In this document: one piece after another, positions 36,929 to 47,282 of the stretch
Layout: every line of letters starts with the position of its first letter
Numbering within the stretch: position 1 is the stretch's first letter
Assembly (NCBI GenBank): GCA_944739405.2
Contig: OX123183.2
Location: 92,890,729 to 92,954,728, forward strand
Reading direction: 5' to 3'
DNA: 64,000 nucleotides
From: Euclidia mi
Lineage: Eukaryota > Arthropoda > Insecta > Lepidoptera > Erebidae
Notes under the pieces: model-generated
Told to the model about the DNA's origin: nothing
The model's input: the letters and a program-made list of their open reading frames with translations, nothing else
Database searches by the model: none
Translations under genes and position numbers: made by a program

Positions 36929-39900
36929 GTCAAGTTTAAAAATTTGGTTACATAACTAACTACCAACCAGATAAATAAACGCCCGGTTGATCGAAAAGGC
37001 TACTATATTCTATTACACGCAAGAATCTATTGCTTGTTAATAATTATCGAAGACGCATGTCCACAATTACAAGTTACTTACATTACTTAAGCAATTATTG
37101 TTATTGTCTTCTGTAAGCAGGTACAGTATTAATTGAAACCATTTATGCTATTTTTACATAACAATAAGTATTGCGTACTTTTTCACATAAATAGTTGTAA
37201 TGATATTCGTTGCAATTGCTATGTTTAGAAAAAAACAACGAGAATTGCACGAAAGTTACACTTATAAAAACTGTAGGCAATTTGATATTATGTTCAGTTA
37301 CTTAAAACTTCTTGGATGTAACAAAAATGCTGGCAGGCAAAAGTGCTATGCTAATTCTAGGCAGTCTCTAGCAGTTAACCTTTGTGCAGAAACATATCAA
37401 GCATAAAATAACAGAAATGTAATAGGTACGTATGTTATAAGACACTATTATTATAAAAAGTATAAGAGTGACAAATTAGTTGAGGTACAAGTAAGATTTA
37501 CATTCCTCTTCTTGTTTTAAATAGTCTTTCATGTTCGGTTCGTTCTGTTATCGAAGCTAAAACGTAGTGTAAACCAATAAACACGTAATGATTGATTTGT
37601 ATTCACACTAACGTGAGCGCCGGTCGTATTAGCGTCGGCACAGTGTCATCACTCCAGCCCCTGCAAACATTATCACTGTCAGACAGTCGACTGATCAAAT
37701 TCAAATGAAATCGTTTAACAGGCGGACAATCGTATCAACATACGTCAGTAGCCAGTGCGATCTATCGAATGCCGCACACCCCAACCGTAATTGTATTAGT
37801 TCGCACATTTGAAATATGAACACTCGATATTTTAGTTCATAAGTAAGTGCATAGCGTTGTATTGGATATTTGTGCAGTTACAGAGCTAAATAGCTGGTTA
37901 AATTACAAAATAACTAGCTTTTTGAGTCCGGAAATAAAATGAGTTTTGTATTATTAAATAATACACGATTTTAAAGGAGTATAAAATCACCTGAGAGCTC
38001 ATCCTATGCTTAAAAAGTCCTTAAAAATAAATGGTAATAATTGCTACGCTATTTTCGCTCATCAATTGAATTATCCATGGCGTCGAACAGCCTGTAAGTA
38101 TGTACCACAAAGCAATAATTTCAGGATACCCATGACAAAAATTAAACCTATACATTTTGGAAGACCTGTTATCCGAACTGCGAATTAAATTATATAATAA
38201 ATTGCCACAATTTGTAAAAGCTACAATAATGACAAGTTCTGATCATATTTTTGATAAGCGCATTCTTTTTAACTTTGGTAAAATTTTCGGCATTGACTAC
38301 CTAGTATTCAGTACAATTACCGCAGTCACCTGACAATTGAATTCGGAATTAAATCTCAAGCTCAAATAGTATTAACTGGGTAAAGCAATCAGTGTACCAA
38401 TTTGGCGTCCTTCAATTCGGTACACAGTGGGCCGGTCCTAATAGATACAATCTGCATGCACAGTGCAGTTTCGAATGCGCATTTGACGTGTGTTGTGCTG
38501 TGCTATTGTGTATGAGACGGAAGCCTCCTATTACAGGATGCGAGGTCCGTTTGTATAGACTAACTCTGTTACTATGCTGAAGGAAAATCACAAATTGTGC
38601 ATGAAAATGGGTTTGATTTGTTGCCTGTTTTAATAAAAGTTTTTGTCTGAAAAATGTTCTATAAAAAAGGGGTGGAATAAAAAAGATCTATTCATACATA
38701 CAAAAAGAAATTTGATGCCAGAGTGAGACTTATTGTAAGTATGGTTATCTATCAGCAAAAAAACAAACACATATTGTAATTTATCTCACCAAGCCTTTAC
38801 GGTTCTTCCTTGATATTAATATAATTATAACGAATGCTATCAACTTCCACTGATCCCAAGAACAGCAGAAAGGAATCCGCAAAAGCCGTCGAAGTTCCCA
38901 TAAAAATGCCGAAGATATCTCACGCCATTGGGAAGATCAAAATATATTTTGTGTACGGTTAAATCCTGACCGCGATGAGACGTGCGACCCCGCGATCGCC
39001 GAGCAGAGCTGAACCGTGTACGGAATTCACTTACCGAATATACTTACATACGATTTTTAGGGTCCAAATGGTACGCTTGCGAACGGGGTGTAGTCTATTG
39101 ATAAGTCAGTCTTCATCACTTTCTATGGAACTATTCCACTACTGTACAACATAATACTAGATTCAGCAGCAGTGATCATAAGAGACATAGAATTTTGACA
39201 CTCGTGAAGTCCCTGTCTTAAACCCTGAAAATCATTTAACCCGGTAGGTATTCGAAGAGTTCTTAGATGCTAACTTTTTCTTACTTATAAAACTACAGAT
39301 CGTTCTTCGCGTTTCTAATACGGTGTTAGTGATCTTGTTTGTTTGCAAGGCTTAGAATTACGCACATAACTGGCTCTAGTTTCATACAAGAGGTCATTAA
39401 CTCTTCGGTAACATTCAATTGTCTCACCTATCATTACGTATAGCGTTTAACGTGTATTAACTACAGAACCATAATAGTAGAGATCCGTCTAAGGCGGACC
39501 GGTTTGTTTTCTACGTTTATATTTAGATTTACTTTTGTGACGTATGCCAGTATAGGAGATAAGAATATATTTAATATTATTGAATTTTCTTTTACTCGGT
39601 TCTCAAATCTAATTTAAATAAATCTTTCTTTGCAGTCCTGTAAAATTAAACAAGGCTCTGACATTTTCTCTACAAATAAAATGATAAATGAACTGGCCTT
39701 TTTTATTATATTCTCTTACAAATACGCAATCTTTTGAACAACACGTATTTTAAAATAGTCATGCAAATAGTCATATATGATACGCGTGTATCCAATACAC
39801 AAATGTAAGGAATGTCGAACGTTGAGCGCATCGCACTTGGCCACTTTTTTGCAAGTGTGAGGTCTTGTGGAAGTTAGCGGCGCGGCGGCACAAAGTTTTC

Positions 39901-41112
39901 GTGGGCGATGCTTGGTAAATATTTACACTCGAACGTTGCTTCGGTGGTTTCATTCAGTTTTTTTACTTGAGGTTCGACTGCGGCCGTGGAAAAATTGTTT
40001 CAATCTGTTCAACGCTTCGTGTTCATTAATCCATCGCGTTTCGGTCATAGTTCTAATTCTTTCGACTTTTACACTTTACTGATCTTGTTGTTGTCCGAGG
40101 TTAGTTCGGTTTACTTTAACTACCGACGCATCTTTCGTTGTCTTGCTTTCTTTTCAAAGCCGTCACATATCTCTATCTTTTTTTCGATCATACATTACAT
40201 TTTTATTATTTTGACCTCTTGTGAGCTATACATATATAAAACATTTCCTACTTTCTTAAATACCGTTTTCTTCATATAGCAGTATTATTCATTCTCAGAA
40301 TATAGGTGCATTACAGCAGCGTGTCGCTAGAATCCGTCATATATCTCACTTCTTAATACTGGCGCGGTATCCAGTACGTGACATTTTTCCCTTATCGACT
40401 GTTACCGATAATGCTGAACACGTATCTGCAACGGGGGATGCCACATGCTCCTATCTCTAATGTTCCAGTGAAATTTCATTTAACATCGTTGCTAATTCAC
40501 TAAATTCCTACTCCATATCGTTGAAATATAATTTAATTAAGAACCCCTTGAGACTACCCGTGCTTTTATATTTATTATGTTCCTTATGTTACGGATGCCA
40601 TATCGATTACGTTTCGTAAAACAGTAAATTGATTCTAAGAGAGTACCTGTCTTATAATTATGATATTTTCTTGTAAGTCTTGTAGAACATTAGTCGAAGT
40701 TTCTACAATGAAAACATGCAGTTTATAATTAGTGCTAGCACGCACTTTCAAGTTCTTATAGTGTTTCATTTATAGTAATTGATATGGATAAAACATTTTT
40801 GTATTATCGCTCATGTATACAAAATTATTGCCTGAATTCGTTACTACCATTATACTTTTCCATGCAGTCCAATTATAACCCAATGAAAAGAAAATACTGA
40901 ATCAAATGTATATCAGATCGTGATTAGGGATTTGTTTGGGGTTGTATTCGTGAAATGAGCCGCAGTATGAGCTCTGGGGTGCGGAACTAATGCAAATGAT
41001 TAGATTTTGTCGACTGGTCAGCCGATGCCAAACCACTCCATTAAGTGAATTTTGCGCCGCTATGAAAAGTGCGATTCTAACCCCGAATAATCAATTTCAA
41101 TTATATATTTCT

Positions 41113-41378
41113 ACATACATACATACATATCGTCACGCCTTTTATCCCCGAAGGGGTAGGCAGAGGTGTATTTCTACACCCACTTTTCGCCAGATATAGT
41201 TTAGTCCCACGTAATAAGGGGCGAGCCTAGTGCCGTACCGGGCACATTTCTAGACTCCGTGCTGCTACTGAGAATTTCGTGACAGAAAAACCCAATAACA
41301 CTGCCCGACCCAGGAATCGAACCCGGGACCTCCCGATCCCACGCGCACATTTATGCCGCGAGACCAACGAGGCAGTCT
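41113..41378 (-). mobile_element. tRNA-derived SINE, copy 2
   Basis: It is nearly identical to the copy at 1174 through the tail, body and tRNA-like segment, but stops exactly at the 5' edge of the tRNA-like part (GAGGCAGTC). A (CATA)n tail lies at its plus-strand start. The flanks TATATTTCT (41104-41112) and TAGATTTCT (41379-41387) may be an imperfect target duplication. Confidence 0.82.
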
Positions 41379-42305
41379 TAGATTTCTTTGGTATGCAATA
41401 TTATACATTTATGTAATAAATATGTAATTTAAACTATCGTTATTGTTATCGTAAGCTTTTGTGCTTTAAGACAGTGTCACGAATTTATGGGTGGTTTTAC
41501 AATCGGCTCAAAAAAATTGACTGTTCCGATCAAGAATGTTTTATTAGGATAAAAATATTGATCGCTCTTTTAACGACTATCTACACCGGCATTTTATTCT
41601 TTCTTGCTGAATCTCTTTGAGTCTGCCTAATCCTATAATTTACGTAGTAAATGGTGATACTGAAGTTATCGAAATACGAACATATGTCGAAAAATACTAT
41701 TATTTCGTAGCGAAATCTTAGGTTTCAATGCAACTAGCAATTAGATACCCTCAGAAAGTAAATAATAGTCAAAATGCAACAAGGGCAGCGGCCGTGGAAT
41801 TAACAAATAGCATTACACATTTCACCGCTAAGTAGAATCCGATGTTTGCCAGTACCGTCGTACGGATGGTCACTACAACTGACTACCTTTTAAGAGCTGG
41901 CTCAATGTCCTCACCTTATCGGGAGGCTATAGACCTTTATGTGCTTGCAACCTCTTTAATTTGTTCTGTAAATGATGATCATGGTAATGTGCATGTCTTC
42001 TCTTGTTTAGTGGGACTTTCTTTAGTACAATTGGTTCGGTTAAGATCGGTGTAGCGGAATAGGTGAGCTTTAATCTTGCTTCCTTAATATGCATAGAAGG
42101 GAAAATTTGATAGGATAGATAGCAGTTTGAATTGATGAAACTTTACAATGTAGATTTTACATTTGTATTATATTCTAGTTACTTTTTATCTTATTGCTAC
42201 TCGAGGGAATTAATATCAGGAAACTGATTTTAAATAATAATATCGCCATGAGGTTTGTCAGTATAAAATTACCTGTAGCATTAATCTACCATACAGTTCC
42301 CTATT

Positions 42306-42335
42306 CTGCCGTCATACGGATAAAGGGCGCATCTA
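42306..42335 (+). repeat. Left terminal inverted repeat of the transposon
   Basis: It starts CTGCCGTCATACGGAT and continues into AAAGGGCGCATCTA. It matches the complement of 45745-45774 at 27 of 30 positions. The motif GGCGCATCTA recurs about 60 bp inward. Confidence 0.88.
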
Positions 42336-42570
42336 ACATCTTTTTGAAAATTGAGTTATATAGTGATTCGGAATCAGCAGAAAACGGCGCATCTACTAGT
42401 ATTTTTTAATGTTGTGAAATACGAATACCCTTGCTTTTATTAATAACGAAAAAGAACTTATCTACAACATTTCTTGTGGATTACTAAATTGAAAATAAGT
42501 TTTGTAATAGACTTAGATGAAAAGGCGTAACTAAGTAGAAGAGTCTTATTCGTTTATAAAATATATTAAT

Positions 42571-42880
42571 GTTCCTAGGTTGAAATGGCGTAACTGCACG
42601 ATATTAAGAAGAAAAGACGCACCTGAGTAGATGTTTCTTTTCATCTAAGTATTACGAGAGTCAGTAAGGCGTAAATGGCAGGAGCGCCCCTTCTACTTAG
42701 TATTTGTAGATGTGGGGGATGAGTGTTCATAGGTTGAAATAACGTATCTGCATGATTCCAAAAAAGAAAAAACGCATCTCAGTAGATGCGTCTTACCATC
42801 TTAGTATTACAAAAATTAATAAGGCGTACGTGGCAGTAGCGTCTTTTCTATTTAGTATTGTTGCTTGTGTGCGGAGAAGT
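42571..42880 (+). repeat. Two tandem 154-bp subterminal repeats
   Basis: The first unit starts GTTCCTAGGTTGAAATGGCG at 42571 and the second GTTCATAGGTTGAAATAACG at 42725. Both contain GTAGATG, an AAGGCGTA motif and a final CTA(C/T)TTAGTATT. GC-rich motifs resembling the terminal repeat (GGCGTA, ACGCATCT) recur through them, as expected for transposase-binding subterminal repeats. Confidence 0.75.
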
Positions 42881-42929
42881 GGGAGCTGCGGCAAAGAACA
42901 TGTTCTACCACTTGCGTCCAGATACTCAA

Positions 42930-43110
42930 AGATAAAGATAAAGATTTATTTATTTTGGCACATACCTAATAGAAATAAATATGAACATAAAAGGAAACAA
43001 TTTATATAAAGTAGATAAATATAAAATTAAGAAAAGAAAAATAAATCAAACAAAAACTTTCAAGTCAAGAAAACAATAAAAAATATAAAGAAATACATGA
43101 CAAAACAAAA
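42930..43110. repeat. A-rich segment, possible nested retroposon tail
   Basis: AAAGATAAAGATAAAGATTT is followed by ATTTATTTTGGCACATACCTA and then about 130 bp of A-rich sequence. The start resembles, in complement, 3' ends of lepidopteran non-LTR elements. Boundaries and target duplication are not clear, so this may instead be part of the host transposon. Confidence 0.3.
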
Positions 43111-43347
43111 CAAAATAAAGACAGAAGTAAGTTTTTGCGTGCAGCCAAAAATGGACCTGGAGCGAATCCACGCGCGCGCGGCTCTCTGCGTCACTTTTAC
43201 GAGATCATGGTAAGATGACATTGGTTATATAAAATTATTTTATGCATTTGTAACGAACGTTTTTCTAAGGTTGTGTGAAGTCGATCAACCCGCACTTGAC
43301 CACCGTGGTTGAGCCCCTCGGTGAGGACATTATATGAGCTGTTGATG

Positions 43348-43391
43348 AATTGTATTTTGGTATTTACACGTGTAAATAATAAAATACAATT
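43348..43391. repeat. 44-bp palindrome centred on CACGTG
   Basis: The outer arms AATTGTATTTT (43348-43358) and AAAATACAATT (43381-43391) pair exactly, and the centre ATTTACACGTGTAAAT is itself a perfect palindrome. Only two base pairs of the full dyad mismatch. It lies inside the transposon, within the putative leader intron. Confidence 0.85.
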
Positions 43392-43558
43392 AATACTGGT
43401 ACGCATAAATAACAAGTCTTTTGTTATTCATTAATATCTGTGCGAATCTTATTGAAATAGTAGGTATTCTATTTCTGATATGAAAACTCCAATTGATAAA
43501 TCATAGTATTTTTATTGTTACAGACCGGTAGAAAAGACTTTCACGTAGTTCAAAAATA

Positions 43559-44206
43559 ATGTCGATGGTACCAAAAGCGTCTTCCTCACAGGAGTCTACT
43601 TCATATCAAATTTTTCCTACGTCTTCCAAGGAAAACATATCATTGATTAATGATATTGACTCTGATCTTGATTTTGATTCGGATGATTCCGTGTTTGATA
43701 AGGATTATGTACCTTCGAGTATAGAACAAGAAATATCTTCAGCAGACTCAGATTGTCCCATGGATTTCATCCCTAACTCACAGCCAATTCACATTACTGT
43801 CCCTGAGTCAGCCATAGTCTCGATCGACGAACTTGAACCTAGTGCTTCAAAAGACAAACTAGAGCCAAGAGCCACAAACCACGAACTCGAGCCTGAAGTC
43901 ACAAACCGCGAACTCGAGCCCGAAGTAGCAAACCGCAAACTCGAGCCCGCAGTCATAAACTACGAACTCTACCCCGAAGTCACAAACCGCGAACTCGAGC
44001 CTGAAGTCTTTAACAACGAACTCGAGCCCGAAGTTACAAACCGCGAACTTGAGCCCAAAGTCTCAAACAACAAACTCGAGCCTGTCGTCTCAAACAACGA
44101 AGTCAAAAGCCCGAAAAATCTGTTAAAATACGGACTTGGCCAGAAAACGTTGAAGACTGCTCTTCAGTGTACAAGCTACAAAATTCTTCTCCTAGAGCAT
44201 ATTTAG
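43559..44206 (+). pseudogene. Acidic repeat-containing ORF inside the DNA transposon (215 aa)
   Basis: I do not recognise this protein. From the ATG at 43559 it has a Ser/Thr-rich start, an acidic cluster (DIDSDLDFDSDDSVFDKDYV) at about residues 32-51, a spacer, and then ten 9-residue repeats of consensus ELEPEVTNR from residue 91 to 180. A basic end follows that is probably out of frame. No signal peptide, membrane segment, zinc finger or DDE motif is visible. Acidic, Ser-rich N-termini with a D.DYVPS-like motif are common in cut-and-paste transposon proteins of insects. A likely acceptor (TTATTGTTACAG, ending 43523) precedes the ATG, and a candidate donor at 43210 would give a short leader intron. 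The natural continuation lies in another frame from about 44131, so this copy is taken as broken. Confidence 0.6.
43829..44098 (+). repeat. Coding minisatellite, ten 27-bp units
   Basis: Ten consecutive 27-bp units encode nonapeptides of consensus ELEPEVTNR, with no length change in any unit. Substitutions concentrate in the last four residues (TNR, ANR, INY, FNN, SNN). The core CTCGAGCC is nearly constant in the middle units. Unit length in multiples of three keeps the acidic ORF open. Confidence 0.93.
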
Positions 44207-44493
44207 CTGATATGTGTCTAGTGACATTCATCAGGGGTAACCACGTCATACGACACAAGACTGCCTTTTATTACGAAAATGAATTTTATTTGGACTTTTT
44301 GAAGTTGAAGCATATTAAACCAGGAATACCTCTTCCAAAGCCTATCACACGATGCAGAGGCATTACCCGTGAGCGCAAGATGGAGATTATTCAGAAGTTG
44401 ACACCATTAATGCCTGAAAACAGGAGAGCCTTTTGACATGATCTGCCAGTTAATATGAAGAGTGTAGATCTTAATCGATTTCATGAAGACTGA
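44131..44493 (+). pseudogene. Frameshifted continuation of the transposon ORF
   Basis: In a different frame from the acidic ORF, the sequence reads TWPENVED and on through GNHVIRHKTAFYYENEFYLD, PGIPLPKPITRCRGITRERK and LTPLMPENRRAF. An in-frame TGA follows at 44434-44436. Beyond it the same frame continues HDLPVNMKSVDLNRFHED before a second TGA at 44491. A TGG-to-TGA change would explain the first stop. The segment looks like a genuine decayed coding end rather than chance, because it stays open and mixed in composition on both sides of the stop. I cannot name the family. One possibility is the C-terminal end of a transposase whose catalytic middle has been deleted. Confidence 0.55.
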
Positions 44494-44627
44494 TTTGTAT
44501 TAAGAATAGAAAGCGATCAATTTTCGCGTTTAAGGTTGTGATTATATTTCAGTTTTAGATACAATGATTTAATTAATGTTGAGAAGATATTTCATCGTTA
44601 TCTTTGCTAAAGAGTAAAATTTAAGCA

Positions 44628-44940
44628 TTGGACACAGTTTATTTTTATTGAGAAAGTAATATTTATAAAGAATTAGCTCTTAAAGTACAATGGCTGTTTT
44701 AGCGGTAAAAAAGTAGTTTTGAGTACATTTTATATTTGATTAGTATTGTAATAATTGTTAGAGAGATATTTTGGACACAATTATTTTTTTATTGAGAAGT
44801 CATTAGTTTTTAAGAATTAGATCTTTAATTACAATGGGTGTATTAAATAAGTAACATTTTGGTTTAATTTGGATACTATAAATTTTTTATTGAGAAATAA
44901 ACATTTGTTAAGATTTAGGTTTTTAATTACAAATTTAGAT
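44628..44940 (+). repeat. Degenerate AT-rich repeats in the transposon 3' region
   Basis: Three related blocks start near 44628, 44771 and 44869. Each runs TTGGA(C/T)AC...TTTTTTATTGAGAA...TTAAGA(A)TTAG, followed by a TTTAATTACAA-like end. A weaker fourth trace lies near 45103. Spacing is uneven (about 143 and 98 bp). No coding sequence is present in 44494-45744. Confidence 0.6.
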
Positions 44941-45744
44941 TTGGAAACATTTAACTGACTACGAGTAGATTGCAAGTCAATGAAACGAAACTGTGATTAT
45001 GATTCCTATTAGTTCTAATAAAAACACCTGTTTGAGTTAAATTAGAAGTTTTTTAACGAAAATAAGATTGTTAAAGAAGTGACATTCAACTTTTACTTTG
45101 TATTTATTTTTGATAAAGAAAGTCATATTATTTAAAAATTACGTTTTAGTGAAAAACCTACTAGTAATTAACAAAACTGTGATTATGTTCCTATTCCTTA
45201 TAATATAAACATGTGTGTAATAAATAATAATTAAATTTTTAAGGTGAATACAATTTAATTGCATAAAAATTATTTTCGTATTATTATCAAACCATCATAG
45301 AAAAATATCCTTAAACTTAAAGATTGCTCATTAATTACAAAAAAAAGGGCGTTTATAGATAAATTACCTTAAGATTGGTGTCGCAATACTTAGAATAAAA
45401 GTAGTAAATGGCTAAATACACCCTTTTTTAATTTAGCCCGAATCACATTTAAATTCAATGAAAAAGCGTTCCAAAAACTAGTACGTTGAAAAGTCGTATC
45501 TAGCCAGAAACGTCTTTTCAATGAAGTATTGCGGATTTCATTGGATTTTTTTGCTAAAAAGAAAAGGAAAATCGCGTTTTTTTAATACATAATATTTATA
45601 AAATTTAATTAAATTCATATGCTCTGATAGCCTACCTTAGTATACAAGTTTGCAAACTTATTAAAATACCTATTTTCTACTAAGCAGCAACGTTTTTCAT
45701 TTCAAAATCACAAAATATTTTTTTTCTCCGTTTTCAACTGTATG

Positions 45745-45774
45745 TAGAAGCGCCCTTTTTCCATATGACGGCAG
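45745..45774 (-). repeat. Right terminal inverted repeat of the transposon
   Basis: It is the complement of the left end, finishing CCATATGACGGCAG at 45774, with TATT immediately outside. Three mismatches in 30 positions against the left repeat show that this is an older copy. Confidence 0.88.
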
Positions 45775-46879
45775 TATTATTGAATTAGTTATAGAATTTA
45801 TTGTTATTAAAGTAGTCACAGAGGTTATTTCCTACAGAATAACCTCCAAATTCTATCTCTTTACAACGTTGGTTTATTTTATTTATTTATTAAACATCAT
45901 ACAGTAGACATTACAGGTTTCTATTTATTATTACAAAAAAATGTTGGATATTATTGTAATCTTCATCACCTGTAGGAAGTCTGTTACAAAACGCTTAAGG
46001 CAATAACACCCCGTGTAGGTATATAACTTATGATACACGCCAAGCAGAATACATACATAAATAGAATAATTACAACAGTTTATCAACGTATGCAAATACG
46101 AATCCATCCGGTATTAGTTATGTATAGACTATAAATAAAACCTTATCTGTGTCTAATATCACTAGTCCATCAGTCTTAACTTAATACATATCTCTGTGGA
46201 TAAAAACCCATTCGATCGAGTTTTTAGTCTGTTTTCTCGGTGTTCAACCTTACTTCGTGGTAAAATTTATTTAAATCAGTTCAGTGTTTTAGGTGTCACA
46301 ATGTGACTGACTGTCTGTGACTAGTTTTGCTTATAAGATATTCGTATGAACTAACGCACTATCGGAAAGATTTCAATATTAATGTAGATAATTATGATAG
46401 AAACGACTAAGAGCCCATGGTAAGTAAAATGCCCTAGTAACAATGCCTTTTGAATAATTCAATATTTCTTTAGACGTTTAGATTAGATAAACTTGTATTA
46501 CAATATTTACTGAAATTCAAAGATACAAATCTACAGGCAATTACTTTTTCTTTGACTATGTTCCAAAACATTTACTCAATATCCCAATACAATTGAGATC
46601 AGTTTATTTATTTAATTTTAAAAATATTGTGTCGAGACAGAGCGACGTTTTATAAAAAAAATATTTTATTAGTGTTTATGTAAAATATAAAAGTTTGATT
46701 ATAATAGCAATAAAAACGTTGGCAATCGTGAATAGCAGCTCGTTACTACAGCTTAAGCATCATAGAACGGGTTTCGTTGTATACGTATTACTATTTCGTA
46801 TTGTGGCAACATTTATTAACATATTAATAGGTACAGAGCTACCTCATCGAATTATAGTTAAATGTAACTATAATATGTA

Positions 46880-47282
46880 CATACATACATACATATCGTC
46901 ACGCCTTTTATCCCCGAAGGGGTAAGCAGAGGTGTATTTCTACACCCACTTTTCGCCAGATATACTTTAGTCCCACGTAATAAGGGGCGAGCCTATTGCC
47001 GTACCGGGCACATTTCCAGACTCCGTGCTGCTACTGACAATTTCGTGACAGAAAAACCCAATAGCACTGCCCGACCCAGGAATCGAACCCGGGACTTCGC
47101 GATCCCACGCTCACATTTATGCCGCGAGACCAACGAGGCAGTCGTATAGGGTTTGATGTCGAGTTTTCCGTCTCTACGCAAAGATGGTATTTGCATCGTG
47201 TTATCCCTTAGTCGCCTTTTACGACACCCACGGGAAGATAGAGGGTGGTGACACTTGTATTATATGCCGTCAACCACACGGC
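46880..47282 (-). mobile_element. tRNA-derived SINE, copy 3 (longest), 14-bp target duplication
   Basis: The direct repeat AACTATAATATGTA flanks it at 46866-46879 and 47283-47296. On the minus strand it starts with sequence absent from copies 1 and 2 (CTTCCCGTGGGTGTCGTAAA, AAGGCGACTAAGGGATAACA). It then passes through the tRNA-like segment and ends in the shared CCCCTTCGGGGATAAAAGGC body and (ATGT)n tail. So the tRNA-like part sits in the middle, not at the 5' end. Confidence 0.88.

Larger units (their letters stand above)
42306..45774 (+). mobile_element. 3.47-kb TIR DNA transposon, degenerate, superfamily unassigned
   Basis: Terminal inverted repeats begin CTGCCGTCAT at 42306 and end ATGACGGCAG at 45774. 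The first 30 positions match at 27. Each end is flanked by TATT (42302-42305 and 45775-45778), a 4-bp target duplication. Inside are a 154-bp tandem duplication near the left end, a GC-rich leader at about 43160-43200, an acidic ORF with a 27-bp minisatellite at 43559-44206, a frameshifted and stop-containing continuation to 44493, and AT-rich degenerate repeats near 44628-44940. No DDE or other transposase core is visible, so the copy is non-autonomous. A 4-bp duplication occurs in Sola-like elements, but that is only a suggestion. Confidence 0.82.

Noticed and set aside
43559..44206. Treating the acidic ORF as a host gene nested in the dac intron
   Set aside because: It lies wholly between matched terminal inverted repeats with a 4-bp duplication and continues in a shifted frame with a stop, so it belongs to a decayed transposon.
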